A stretch of DNA of 64,000 nucleotides from Psychroserpens burtonensis DSM 12212 (lineage in GTDB: Bacteria > Bacteroidota > Bacteroidia > Flavobacteriales > Flavobacteriaceae): NCBI RefSeq assembly GCF_000425305.1, contig NZ_AUDE01000017.1:1-64000 (forward strand). Reading direction: 5' to 3'. Made by a program: the position numbers and the translations under genes. Numbering within the stretch: position 1 is the stretch's first letter; every line of letters starts with the position of its first letter. Of this stretch, positions 28,895-37,345 are shown piece after piece. The notes under the pieces are model-generated. The model saw only the letters and a list, made by a program, of their open reading frames with translations. It had not been told where the DNA came from and ran no database searches.

Positions 28895-29317
28895 TTAATT
28901 TAATTGTGTTTGGTATGCAAGAGCATACATTTTAATTTGTTTTATCATACTTACCAATCCGTTCGCTCGTGTTGGTGATAAATGTTCTTTTAATCCAATC
29001 GTATCGATGAACTCGGTATTACCCTCTATAATGTCTTTTGGATGCTGATTAGAAAATACTCTAATCAATATAGCTATAATACCCTTGGTAATAATAGCAT
29101 CACTATCTGCGGTGAATTCAACTTTATCATTATTCATATTGGCATGTACCCAAACTTTGCTTTGACAGCCTGTGATTATGTTGTCATCCGTTTTGTATTC
29201 TGAGCTAATAAGAGGTAAGGTTTTGCCAAGATCAATCATGTACTGATAGCGTTCTTGCCAATCATCAAACATTGAAAATTCTTCGATTATTTCGTTTTGT
29301 ATTTCTGTAATTGTCAT
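28895..29317 (-). CDS. sufE: SufE, cysteine desulfurase activator
   Basis: 140 residues from the ATG at 29315-29317 (MTITEIQNEI). A longer frame with 14 extra residues exists, but that N-terminus is not family-like. The sulphur-accepting cysteine lies in ITGCQSKVWV (Cys51). SufE takes persulfide from SufS and passes it to the SufBCD scaffold. The gene is separated from sufS by one small gene of unknown function. Confidence 0.93.
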   Translation of the reverse strand: MTITEIQNEIIEEFSMFDDWQERYQYMIDLGKTLPLISSEYKTDDNIITGCQSKVWVHANMNNDKVEFTADSDAIITKGIIAILIRVFSNQHPKDIIEGNTEFIDTIGLKEHLSPTRANGLVSMIKQIKMYALAYQTQLN

Positions 29318-29374
29318 TTTTATATTTTTGTCTATTTGACCATTATCTTCCAAAAACACAAAGATACAATATCT

Positions 29375-29869
29375 CTATTGTTTCTCGAACATAGTTTTAA
29401 TTGATAACATCTTTTCTACTAGTAATCCAATTGATTTTGGAGCATTCCCATGATCAAATGCGACTGTTCTATAGGAATCCTCGCCATTAGTGATTTCAAG
29501 GGTTGCTATAGCTGCTCCATCAAATTGATGTCTTATTGATGGTGCCTCCAAATCTGGTAGCGTTTTTTCGTCAAGTTCATCTATAAGTTTCATAAGGTCT
29601 TCCTTTTCCTCTTTTGGAATTTGATGTGTCGAAATAGCTTTTAAGGTGTTATCTGAAGTGTACTTTATAGAATCGCCTTCAATCCAAATTTCTAAATAAG
29701 AACCTCTTGTAACAGCGCGATAATTAATTTTCATACCCTTTTGCATTTTCCAATTAGAGCTTTCTGTAGTCGTCGCTTCGGAAACGTTCTCACTCGTCAA
29801 TTGTGCTTTGTTTTTATCACAGTCCTTAGTTGATATCAACATCAAGAGAACACATATTATTAGTTTCAT
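29375..29869 (-). CDS. Small exported protein between sufS and sufE
   Basis: 164 residues. A hydrophobic N-terminus (MKLIICVLLMLIS) precedes a cysteine in STKDC. The lipobox is atypical, so a lipoprotein is possible but not certain. The rest is a soluble beta/alpha domain with IWIEGDSIKYTSD and ATLEITNGEDSYRTVAFDHG. I do not recognise a function. It sits 53 bp after sufS and 57 bp before sufE, inside the suf transcript. It resembles, in size and position only, the other exported protein embedded between sufB and sufC. Confidence 0.7.
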   Translation of the reverse strand: MKLIICVLLMLISTKDCDKNKAQLTSENVSEATTTESSNWKMQKGMKINYRAVTRGSYLEIWIEGDSIKYTSDNTLKAISTHQIPKEEKEDLMKLIDELDEKTLPDLEAPSIRHQFDGAAIATLEITNGEDSYRTVAFDHGNAPKSIGLLVEKMLSIKTMFEKQ

Positions 29870-29922
29870 AGTTTTAAGTTTTACTATTTATGTTAGTAAT
29901 AACACAAAAAAGAAGCCAAAAT

Positions 29923-31137
29923 TTAAGAAAGCATCATTTTTGCGGTCTTAACACCTTCAACCAATGCATCTATTTCTTGCTTCGTATTATAAAAGGCAAA
30001 TGATGCTCTAACAGTTCCTGGGATTTTATAAAAATCCATAATAGGCTGTGCGCAATGGTGACCTGTTCTAACGGCAATACCCATTTTATCTAGAATGGTA
30101 CCTATATCATAAGGGTGTATACCTTGAATATTAAAAGAAATTACAGAGGTTTTTTCTTTTGCCGTACCGTATATTTTCAAACCTTCAATATCTAAAAGTT
30201 GCTGAGTAGCATAATCTAAAAGTTCATGCTCATAACTAGCTATAGCGTCAAAACCAATCCCATTCAAATAATCTACTGCAGCTCCAAAAGCGATACCTCC
30301 ACAGATATTTGGAGTACCTGCCTCAAATTTATGAGGTAAGCCAGCATAGGTAGTTTTCTCAAAAGTAACTTGATCTATCATCTCGCCTCCACCTTGATAT
30401 GGCGGTAATTTGTTAAGCCATTCTTCTTTTCCATAGAGTAAACCAACACCAGTTGGCCCACACATTTTGTGCGCTCCTACAACATAAAAATCAACATCTA
30501 AATCTTGAACATCTGGTTTGATATGCGGACAAGATTGTGCGCCATCAACAAGAACAGCAGCACCAACCTCATGTGCCATTTCAATTATTTTCTTTATTGG
30601 ATTTATGGTTCCTAAAGCATTAGAAATATGATTTACGAACACTAATTTTGTTTTTTGTGAAAGTAGGGCCTCATAATCACTCATAATCAATTCCCCTTGC
30701 TCATTCATTGGGATCACTTTAAGAGTCGCACCTGTGCGCTCACATAACATTTGCCAAGGCACAATATTACTGTGATGTTCTAGAGCCGAAACCAAAACCT
30801 CATCTCCTTTTTCTAACAGAGAAGAAAAGCTACTAGCTACTAAATTTATACCATGAGTTGTACCAGATGTTAGTATGATTTCATAATTGTGCTTTGCATT
30901 AAAATGCTTCTGGATTTTTAATCGTGCTCCTTCATATAAATCGGTTGCTTCTTGACTTAAAGTATGCACTCCTCTATGAATATTTGCATTGTAATTCGAA
31001 TAATAATCAACAATCACATCAATAACCTGTTGCGGTGTTTGTGAGGTTGCAGCATTATCAAAATATATTAAGGGTTTCCCGTTTACCTTTCGATTTAGAA
31101 TTGGAAAATCTTCTCTTATTTTATCGACATTTATCAT
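29923..31137 (-). CDS. sufS: Cysteine desulfurase SufS
   Basis: 404 residues, a group II cysteine desulfurase: the PLP lysine in GAHKMCGPTG (Lys224) and the persulfide cysteine in RTGHHCAQP (Cys362). It releases sulphur from cysteine for Fe-S cluster building with SufE. In related genomes it usually follows sufD directly; here an oppositely oriented PadR cassette lies in between, so sufS needs its own promoter. A weak box TAACTTTA (31143-31150) sits 5 bp before the ATG and may be it. Confidence 0.96.
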   Translation of the reverse strand: MINVDKIREDFPILNRKVNGKPLIYFDNAATSQTPQQVIDVIVDYYSNYNANIHRGVHTLSQEATDLYEGARLKIQKHFNAKHNYEIILTSGTTHGINLVASSFSSLLEKGDEVLVSALEHHSNIVPWQMLCERTGATLKVIPMNEQGELIMSDYEALLSQKTKLVFVNHISNALGTINPIKKIIEMAHEVGAAVLVDGAQSCPHIKPDVQDLDVDFYVVGAHKMCGPTGVGLLYGKEEWLNKLPPYQGGGEMIDQVTFEKTTYAGLPHKFEAGTPNICGGIAFGAAVDYLNGIGFDAIASYEHELLDYATQQLLDIEGLKIYGTAKEKTSVISFNIQGIHPYDIGTILDKMGIAVRTGHHCAQPIMDFYKIPGTVRASFAFYNTKQEIDALVEGVKTAKMMLS

Positions 31138-31215
31138 AGTTGTAAAGTTACGAGATGTTTAATTAAAATGATATTCTAAAAACAAAACTTATGCATTTTT
31201 TAATAGTTTATTAAA

Positions 31216-31241
31216 ATACATTTAAATAAAATGTATATTTG
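31216..31241 (+). promoter_or_regulatory. PadR promoter with overlapping palindrome
   Basis: A perfect inverted repeat ATACATTT-N5-AAATGTAT (31216-31236) overlaps the -7 box TATATTTG (31234-31241). The half sites ATACAT/ATGTAT resemble known PadR-type operators (ATGT-N8-ACAT). A third half site AAATGTAT occurs at 31244-31251 over the start codon. This is a likely autoregulatory site. The ATG at 31246 begins 4 bp after the -7 box, so the mRNA would be nearly leaderless. Confidence 0.55.
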
Positions 31242-31245
31242 TAAA

Positions 31246-31584
31246 ATGTATAGCAAAGAACTCACGAAAGGAACATTACAACCCATAATTTTAAAACTGA
31301 TAGACAGTAGGGATAAAATGTATGGTTACGAAATAACACAAGAAGTCAAAAAATTAACCTCTGGAAAAATTGATATATCTGAAGGCGCTTTATATCCTAT
31401 TCTTCACAAACTAGAAGCTAAAGGTGTTTTAGAGACAGAAAAAGTATATATAGGAAAACGCGTTAGGAAGTATTATAAAGTCACAAAGGATGGCAAAATG
31501 ATGGTGACAGAAGTCACAAAAGAAATAAATGATTTTATGGACACCTTACATCTTATTTTTAATTCTGAAACTTTAAAATCATGA
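31246..31584 (+). CDS. PadR family transcriptional regulator
   Basis: 112 residues from the ATG at 31246; an earlier ATG at 31231 lies inside the -7 promoter box and is rejected. The winged-helix motifs are clear: GTLQPIILKLI, MYGYEITQEV, ISEGALYPILHKLEAKG and YYKVTKDGK. PadR proteins are usually repressors of neighbouring membrane or defence genes and of themselves. The stop overlaps the start of the next gene (ATGA), so the two are translationally coupled. The cassette lies inside the suf cluster on the opposite strand. Confidence 0.92.
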   Translation: MYSKELTKGTLQPIILKLIDSRDKMYGYEITQEVKKLTSGKIDISEGALYPILHKLEAKGVLETEKVYIGKRVRKYYKVTKDGKMMVTEVTKEINDFMDTLHLIFNSETLKS

Positions 31585-32009
31585 TACTAACCGATCAACA
31601 TATTAAATTTATTGAAAACAACTTAAATCTTTATGGTGTAAAATCTAAAGACTTAAGAGAAGACTTACTCGATCATATTTGCACTTATATAGAAACAAGT
31701 AATTCTCAAGATTTTGATGGTTCATATCAAGAAACACTTCAAAAATTTGGAGGTTATACTAGTTTTCAAAATCTGCAATTAGAGACAAATTTACAAAAAT
31801 TTGCACTACATGCTATTCGATTAAAGCGTGTACTTCATTTGGCATCAACAATTGCTGTTCTGTTAATTATGACAGGATTACTTTTTAAAGTAATGCATTG
31901 GCCTTATGCCACAATACTTTTGTTTTCAGGATGTATAGTTTTCATTTTAGTTGTGATTCCAACATATTTCTATGATCGCTACAAATCATCAATCCACAAA
32001 TTTTCATAA
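31581..32009 (+). CDS. PadR-linked membrane protein (HAAS/DUF1700-like plus TM hairpin)
   Basis: 142 residues. The N-terminal 75 residues are soluble and helical (LREDLLDHICTYIE, then a Gly-rich turn KFGGYTSF), like the HAAS/DUF1700-type domain often encoded after padR. Two membrane helices follow (about 88-108 and 112-132), with FKVMHWPYA between or at the start of them. That FKxMHWP string resembles the hairpin of the gliding motor protein GldL, but the rest does not. It is coupled to padR by an ATGA overlap. Likely partner or target of the regulator (inference). Confidence 0.8.
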   Translation: MILTDQHIKFIENNLNLYGVKSKDLREDLLDHICTYIETSNSQDFDGSYQETLQKFGGYTSFQNLQLETNLQKFALHAIRLKRVLHLASTIAVLLIMTGLLFKVMHWPYATILLFSGCIVFILVVIPTYFYDRYKSSIHKFS

Positions 32010-32019
32010 TTCATTTACT

Positions 32020-32199
32020 ATGACAAAATCATTTTATGTTCTGGGCTTTATTACTTTTTTCATCTTAGGTATTGGAGCCATGTTTGAATTTCTAACATGG
32101 CCCTACAGAGGAATTATCGTTTTTATAGGCTTCTTGTTTCTGAATTTTGGTTTAATCCCTAGTTACTTTTATCAAAAATATAAGCAATGTCAAAGTTAA
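32020..32199 (+). CDS. Tiny two-helix membrane protein, paralogous to the hairpin upstream
   Basis: 59 residues from the ATG at 32020; an upstream in-frame start at 31972 would overlap the previous gene by 38 bp and is less likely. Two membrane helices flank a short loop: FEFLTWPYRGIIVFIG, then LIPSYFYQKYK. The second gene-product half upstream has FKVMHWPYATILLFSG and VIPTYFYDRYK, so the two hairpins are clearly related. It lies 10 bp after its neighbour in the same operon. Function unknown. Confidence 0.75.
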   Translation: MTKSFYVLGFITFFILGIGAMFEFLTWPYRGIIVFIGFLFLNFGLIPSYFYQKYKQCQS

Positions 32200-32865
32200 A
32201 GATTTGTTGCATTGTCCTATTTGTATTTTACTATGCTAAAGGGTTTGGGATTGCAAATTTAGAACACATCATAAAAAACAGAGACTCTCAATTTTTAGTT
32301 TAGCATCTATTAGCAAACAATTTACATCTGCTGTGATATGGACATTGACCAAAGACGGGAAGTTAAGTTTAGATAATACGATACTTCAATTTTTCCCAAG
32401 CTTTCCAGAACATGGTACATACAAACTATACTATTTTAGCATTAATTATTGAGAAGAGATCTAATCAAATTGTAAATATGTTGCTCATTTCAAAAGAAAA
32501 AGAATCAAAAAAAAACAGATAAAGAGGATCTGATTGTGTCCTTTGGCTGAACACTATTTTATTTTAAACCGGCCCACCTAATCACAAAATCGTCTTCTGG
32601 TTTAAGCGAGTACGTGGGTAACTATTTTTCCGAAGAATTAGAAACTAACTATACTTTTGCATTAGAAAATAAAGCACTAAAATTATCTTATTATAACAAC
32701 TTAGATATAACCCTTTACCCTGTTGAAATTAACAAATTTGGGAACCAAAACAGAACATTATATCATTTTACAACCAACAAGAGTGGCAAAATAATAGGCC
32801 TGTTGTTGTCTTGTGACGGACAAGTAAAAAACATTGAGTTTCTTAAAGATCAAACCCAAGATTAA
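32187..32865 (+). pseudogene. Decayed serine hydrolase (beta-lactamase family)
   Basis: The stretch reads as fragments of one gene. The ATG at 32187 opens a signal peptide-like start that stops at 32303. In the next frame (to 32452) FSLASISKQFTSAVI carries the SxxK active-site motif and is followed by GKLSLDNTI and FFPSFPEHG. A third frame gives YTILALIIEKRSN, so the segment normally lying between is deleted. The end (about 32587-32865, SEYVGNYFSEELE and SGKIIGLLLS) is the C-terminal accessory domain. At least two frameshifts and large internal deletions are present. It overlaps the preceding gene by 13 bp, so it was once the fourth gene of the PadR operon, and its 3' end overlaps sufD by 23 bp. 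Confidence 0.88.
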
Positions 32866-34156
32866 CGCCTAATTTGTTAGCAATAATCTTAGTAATACGT
32901 TGTTTGATTTCAGGGATTTTAACTGAATTTAAAACGTTATTACTAAATGCAAACATTAATAAGGCTTTGGCTTCTTTTTCTGGAATACCTCGAGAACGCA
33001 TATAAAACATGGCACTTTCATCTAATTGACCAATAGTACATCCGTGAGAACATTTTACGTCGTCTGCAAAAATCTCTAGTTGAGGCTTGCTATTAATTGA
33101 CGCCTTATCACTCAATAATATGTTATTATTAGACTGAAACGCATTTGTCTTTTGAGCTTCTTTATTTACAACGACTTTTCCATTGAAAACACCTGTAGAC
33201 TGATCTCCGAAAATGCCTTTATAATCTTGGTGGCTCTCACAGTTAGGCTCTATATGATGAACCAATGTATTATGATCTACGTGTTGCTTGTCTCCAATAA
33301 TAGTGACACCATTTAAAGTGGAGTCTATACGCTCTCCATTTTGGTAGAATTTGAGATTGTTACGTGTTAGCTTACCTCCAAAAGAAAACGTGTGAACTGA
33401 GGCATGACTCTCACGCTTTTGATTGATAAAGGTATTATCAATCAACGACGCACTTTGTTTATCATTTTGGATTTTATAATAGTCAACAATCGCTCTTTTA
33501 TTAGCAAATATCTCTGTAACGCTATTAGTCAACACAGGATTTTCTGTCAAACTTTGGTGACGTTCTATAATTTGAACATGAGAGTTTTCGTCAACAACAA
33601 TTAAATTACGTGGTTGTAACATTAACGCCGATTCATTTCCAGTAGAAAAATGTATAATTTGAATTGGTTTTTGCACCAATTTATTCTTCGGAACATGAAT
33701 ATAAGCACCCTCTTTAGAAAAAGCAGTGTTTAATGAAGATAAACCATCTTTTGTAGCAACTTTATTAAAATAGTTTTCAATAATTAGTTGATACTTTGGT
33801 TTTGATAGAGCAGACGACATCAAGCATATATCTATTCCGTCATGAGTCGTTTGTGACAAATGAGAGGAGTATTTACCATCTATAAAAATGATTTTATAAC
33901 TATCAATATCGTGTATAAAGTATTTTTTTACATCATTATATTCTATCGCATTCTCTTGTTTAGGGAATACACTATAATCATGCTTCAAAATACTTTTAAG
34001 TGAGGTATATTTCCAATCTTCTTCACGCTTGGAAGGAAACCCTTTATCTTCAAAAATCTCTATGGCTTTGTCACGAACATCATGGACAGAAGAATTAACA
34101 TCTACTGTGTCTTCAAATGCCATATATGACGATACTAATTTATCTTTTAATTCCAT
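32843..34156 (-). CDS. sufD: Fe-S scaffold subunit SufD
   Basis: 437 residues with the SufB/SufD core: REEDWKYTSL near residue 41, the beta-helix with HNTLVHHIEPNCESHQDYKG, and the C-terminal CSHGCTIGQLDESAMFYMRSRG. SufD forms the SufBC2D scaffold with SufB and SufC. Its start codon lies 2 bp from an unusual array of heptamer repeats that fills the gap after sufC. Its 3' end overlaps the serine hydrolase pseudogene convergently. Confidence 0.95.
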   Translation of the reverse strand: MELKDKLVSSYMAFEDTVDVNSSVHDVRDKAIEIFEDKGFPSKREEDWKYTSLKSILKHDYSVFPKQENAIEYNDVKKYFIHDIDSYKIIFIDGKYSSHLSQTTHDGIDICLMSSALSKPKYQLIIENYFNKVATKDGLSSLNTAFSKEGAYIHVPKNKLVQKPIQIIHFSTGNESALMLQPRNLIVVDENSHVQIIERHQSLTENPVLTNSVTEIFANKRAIVDYYKIQNDKQSASLIDNTFINQKRESHASVHTFSFGGKLTRNNLKFYQNGERIDSTLNGVTIIGDKQHVDHNTLVHHIEPNCESHQDYKGIFGDQSTGVFNGKVVVNKEAQKTNAFQSNNNILLSDKASINSKPQLEIFADDVKCSHGCTIGQLDESAMFYMRSRGIPEKEAKALLMFAFSNNVLNSVKIPEIKQRITKIIANKLGVNLGFDL

Positions 34157-34158
34157 TA

Positions 34159-34240
34159 TTTCAGTCTTCAGCTTTCAGTCTTCAGTCTTCAGTCTTCGCA
34201 AGTTTATTAAAACTGCTTACTGAATACTGCCTACTGCCAA
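34159..34240. repeat. Two adjoining heptanucleotide arrays in the sufC-sufD gap
   Basis: Array 1 (34159-34200) is six 7-bp units: TTTCAGT, CTTCAGC, TTTCAGT, CTTCAGT, CTTCAGT, CTTCGCA. After 11 bp, array 2 (34212-34239) has four units ACTGCTT, ACTGAAT, ACTGCCT, ACTGCCA, with a degenerate fifth running to the sufC stop. On the coding strand the arrays form the whole leader of sufD up to 2 bp before its ATG. Similar degenerate 7-mers occur between genes in some bacterial lineages; their role is not established. Confidence 0.85.
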
Positions 34241-34245
34241 CTAGT

Positions 34246-35013
34246 TTATGCTTCAACTTCTTCTTTAATCCAATCGTAACCTTTTTCTTCTAGCTCATGA
34301 GCTAACTCTTTAGTTCCCGTCTTTACAATACGTCCATTATATAAAACATGTACAAAATCTGGAACGATATGGTCTAATAACCTTTGATAGTGTGTAATAA
34401 CGATTACCGCATTATCTTTACTCTTCAATTTATTAACGCCATTAGCCACAATACGTAAAGCATCAATATCTAAACCAGAATCTGTTTCATCAAGAATTGC
34501 TAATTTTGGTTCGAGCATTGCCATTTGAAAAATCTCATTTCGCTTTTTCTCACCTCCAGAAAATCCTTCGTTTAAAGATCGTGATAAAAACTTTCTATCA
34601 ATTTCTAAAAGCTCAGATTTTTCACGGATCATTTTCAACATATCTTTTGCTGGCATGTCTCCTAGTCCTTTTGCTTTTCTATTTGCGTTGATCGCTGTTT
34701 TTATGAAATTAGTGACACTAACTCCAGGAATCTCGATTGGGTATTGAAAAGATAAAAACACACCTTTGTGAGCGCGTTCTTCGGCAGATAATTCTTCAAT
34801 ATCTTGACCGTCTAAAAGAATTTGCCCTTTTTCAACATCGTATTCATCTTTACCCGCAATTACCGAAGCCAATGTACTTTTACCGGAACCATTTGGTCCC
34901 ATAATAGCATGTATTTCTCCTGCTTTTACTTCTAAATTGATTCCTCTTAAAATACCTTTACCTTCTACACTTGCGTGCAAATCTTTTATTTCTAACATAC
35001 TATTTGTTTCCAA
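34246..35013 (-). CDS. sufC: SufC ATPase
   Basis: 255 residues, an ABC-type ATPase with Walker A GPNGSGKST (39-47), a signature region FSGGEKKRNE and Walker B LAILDETDSGLD. It powers the SufBCD scaffold. Its start overlaps the 3' end of the upstream exported-protein gene by 14 bp, so translation is probably coupled. Confidence 0.97.
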   Translation of the reverse strand: METNSMLEIKDLHASVEGKGILRGINLEVKAGEIHAIMGPNGSGKSTLASVIAGKDEYDVEKGQILLDGQDIEELSAEERAHKGVFLSFQYPIEIPGVSVTNFIKTAINANRKAKGLGDMPAKDMLKMIREKSELLEIDRKFLSRSLNEGFSGGEKKRNEIFQMAMLEPKLAILDETDSGLDIDALRIVANGVNKLKSKDNAVIVITHYQRLLDHIVPDFVHVLYNGRIVKTGTKELAHELEEKGYDWIKEEVEA

Positions 35014-35431
35014 TTTTTATAACATCGTTTGCCTCAGGATTAGGAGGCGAAACTTTCAAAATTTCTTTAATCTCAATTTTATCTTCCCAACCTTCTTCGT
35101 TTGGATTTTTTTTAAACATGCGACCTCTAATAGTCACAGGAACCATATCTGTATCTTCTTTTTTAAAAGCTTTTACTTGGCCTTGCAATTCGTGCATTTT
35201 ATCGTTGAGAATTACACCATACATTTTTGTTGACGTTTTTAAAACGGCTGCCTCTTCGTAATAAATAAAATCACCTTGAATTGCAACTAACCCATCGCTT
35301 TGCTTTATTGTTTTACCATCCTCAGCCACGATTGTTTGATTGTCAGCAGTCGCCTCAGCTTCTGATTTCTTCTCACCTTTACAGCTTAACGTTACTGCAA
35401 AGACTATAAGTATTAAAAATGCTTTTTTCAT
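35000..35431 (-). CDS. Lipoprotein embedded in the suf operon
   Basis: 143 residues from the ATG at 35429-35431 (a second ATG two codons upstream at 35437 is possible). Lipoprotein signal peptide with Cys17 (VTLSC, then KGEKK). The mature part has GLVAIQGDFIYYEEAAVL and VPVTIRGRMFKKNPNEEGW, a small beta-barrel-like pattern. I do not recognise a function. It sits between sufB and sufC and overlaps sufC by 14 bp, which would fix expression to Fe-S assembly. Periplasmic or outer-membrane location conflicts with a direct role in cytosolic cluster assembly. Confidence 0.78.
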   Translation of the reverse strand: MKKAFLILIVFAVTLSCKGEKKSEAEATADNQTIVAEDGKTIKQSDGLVAIQGDFIYYEEAAVLKTSTKMYGVILNDKMHELQGQVKAFKKEDTDMVPVTIRGRMFKKNPNEEGWEDKIEIKEILKVSPPNPEANDVIKIGNK

Positions 35432-35437
35432 AGTCAT

Positions 35438-35455
35438 CTTCCATGAAAATGGAAG
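35438..35455 (-). promoter_or_regulatory. Hairpin just before the suf lipoprotein start
   Basis: A perfect 7-bp stem (CTTCCAT/ATGGAAG) with a 4-nt loop directly abuts the first possible ATG of the lipoprotein gene. It contains an out-of-frame ATG. It could limit translation from that start or mark a processing point in the suf transcript. Function inferred only. Confidence 0.4.
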
Positions 35456-35515
35456 TCTTATTAATTAAACTTCAACCTAAGTTTTAAAGAGTCCCATTGT
35501 CAAGGGAATAGGTTT

Positions 35516-36964
35516 CTAGCCTACAGATCCCTCTAAACTTATCTCTAATAATTTTTGAGCTTCAACAGCAAATTCCATTGGTAAGTTATTAAGTACCTCT
35601 TTACTAAATCCATTAACGATTAAAGCAATCGCTTTTTCAGTATCTATACCTCTTTGGTTACAATAGAAAATTTGATCTTCACCAATTTTACTAGTCGTAG
35701 CTTCATGCTCTATTTGAGCAGATTTATTTTTTACTTCTATGTAAGGAAACGTATGAGCGCCACACTCATTACCCATTAACAAACTATCACATTGAGAGAA
35801 ATTACGAGCATTTTCTGCCCTTGAGCTTATTTGCACTAATCCTCTATATGAGTTTTGCGATTTCCCAGCGGAAATCCCTTTAGAAATAATCGTAGATTTT
35901 GTGTTTTTCCCTAAGTGAATCATCTTTGTACCCGTATCGGCTTGTTGATAATTATTAGTCACTGCAATAGAGTAAAACTCTCCTACAGAATTATCCCCTT
36001 TTAATATACAAGATGGATATTTCCAAGTTACCGCGCTTCCTGTTTCTACCTGCGTCCATGAAATTTTTGCGTTTGTCTCACATATACCTCTTTTAGTTAC
36101 AAAGTTGTAAACACCACCTTTACCTTCAGCATTTCCTGGATACCAGTTCTGTACTGTAGAGTATTTAATTTCGGCATCGTCTAAGGCAATCAATTCTACA
36201 ACTGCTGCATGTAACTGGTTCTCATCACGACTAGGTGCTGTACAACCTTCTAGGTATGACACATAACTACCTTCATCTGCAATTAGCAGTGTTCTTTCAA
36301 ACTGACCAGTTCCTGCTTGATTGATTCTAAAATACGTAGAGAGTTCCATTGGGCAACGAACGCCTTTTGGTATGTAACAAAAACTTCCATCACTAAAAAC
36401 GGCGCTATTTAAAGCGGCATAGAAATTATCTTTCTGAGGAACAACAGTTCCTAAATATTTTCTCACTAATTCGGGATGCTCCTTGATAGCGTCAGAAATA
36501 CTCATAAAAATGATTCCCTTCTCTCCTAAAGTCTTTTTAAATGTTGTTGCTACAGAAACTGAATCTACAACAATATCCATTGCTACATTATTCATCTTCT
36601 TTTGCTCATCAACAGAGATACCCAATTTTTTATACATTGCTAGTAAATCTGGATCTACATCATCCAATGTTTTATTTGGGTCCATTTTTGTTGGCGCAGA
36701 ATAATAGGCAATCGCTTGAAAATCTGGCTTTTTATAATGTACATTAGCCCATTCTGGCTCAGTCATTTCTTTCCAAATTCTAAAAGCTTCTAATCGCCAT
36801 TCTGTCATCCATTCTGGCTCTTCCTTCTTTTTTGAGATTGCTCTCACGACATCTTCATTTAAACCTATTGGGAATGTTTCAGATTCTATATCAGTATAAA
36901 AACCATATTCATATTCTTTGGTTTTTAATTCTTCTCTTAAATCATCCTCTGTATATTTAATCAT
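35516..36964 (-). CDS. sufB: Fe-S scaffold subunit SufB
   Basis: 482 residues with SufB hallmarks: [16 protein letters not shown] near the N-terminus, [43 protein letters not shown] and a C-terminal [16 protein letters not shown]. It builds the nascent cluster together with SufC and SufD. It follows sufA by 21 bp. Confidence 0.97.
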   Translation of the reverse strand: MIKYTEDDLREELKTKEYEYGFYTDIESETFPIGLNEDVVRAISKKKEEPEWMTEWRLEAFRIWKEMTEPEWANVHYKKPDFQAIAYYSAPTKMDPNKTLDDVDPDLLAMYKKLGISVDEQKKMNNVAMDIVVDSVSVATTFKKTLGEKGIIFMSISDAIKEHPELVRKYLGTVVPQKDNFYAALNSAVFSDGSFCYIPKGVRCPMELSTYFRINQAGTGQFERTLLIADEGSYVSYLEGCTAPSRDENQLHAAVVELIALDDAEIKYSTVQNWYPGNAEGKGGVYNFVTKRGICETNAKISWTQVETGSAVTWKYPSCILKGDNSVGEFYSIAVTNNYQQADTGTKMIHLGKNTKSTIISKGISAGKSQNSYRGLVQISSRAENARNFSQCDSLLMGNECGAHTFPYIEVKNKSAQIEHEATTSKIGEDQIFYCNQRGIDTEKAIALIVNGFSKEVLNNLPMEFAVEAQKLLEISLEGSVG

Positions 36965-36985
36965 GCTTAGAGTTTATTATTAAAA

Positions 36986-37315
36986 TTAAAGTGAAAATGA
37001 TTCTCCACAACCACAAGTTCTATTGGCATTAGGATTGTTAAATACAAATCCAGCCCCATTTAAACCTCCCGAATATTCTAAAGTAGTCCCTATTAAATAT
37101 AGAAAACTCTTCTTGTCGACGATTATTTTTACATCATTATCTTCAAAGACTTTATCATCTTCCTTTTGCTCATTATCAAACTTTAAATCGTACGATAGGC
37201 CAGAGCATCCTCCACTTTTGACACCAACGCGTACATAGTCTGAAATAGCGTTAAAACCTTCGTCTGTCATTAGTTCAATGACTTTCTTTTTAGCTGTTTC
37301 TGATACTTTTATCAT
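36986..37315 (-). CDS. sufA: A-type Fe-S carrier SufA/IscA
   Basis: 109 residues with the three conserved cysteines: GGCSGLSY (Cys37) and CGCGESF (Cys101, Cys103). A-type carriers accept clusters from the scaffold and pass them to apo-proteins. It is the first gene of the suf operon, with a promoter box about 30 bp upstream. Confidence 0.95.
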   Translation of the reverse strand: MIKVSETAKKKVIELMTDEGFNAISDYVRVGVKSGGCSGLSYDLKFDNEQKEDDKVFEDNDVKIIVDKKSFLYLIGTTLEYSGGLNGAGFVFNNPNANRTCGCGESFSL

Positions 37316-37345
37316 TTGTTATATAGATATTGTCTAAATAGAGTA

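Noticed and set aside
29318-29359. Longer N-terminus for SufE
   Set aside because: The 14 extra residues are not family-like; the inner ATG gives a standard SufE length.
31972-32019. Upstream start for the 59-residue membrane protein
   Set aside because: It would overlap the previous gene by 38 bp and add a polar segment before the first helix; the ATG at 32020 fits better.
34159-34240. Heptamer arrays as CRISPR or insertion-sequence ends
   Set aside because: Units are 7 bp with no spacers, no terminal inverted repeats and no transposase nearby.
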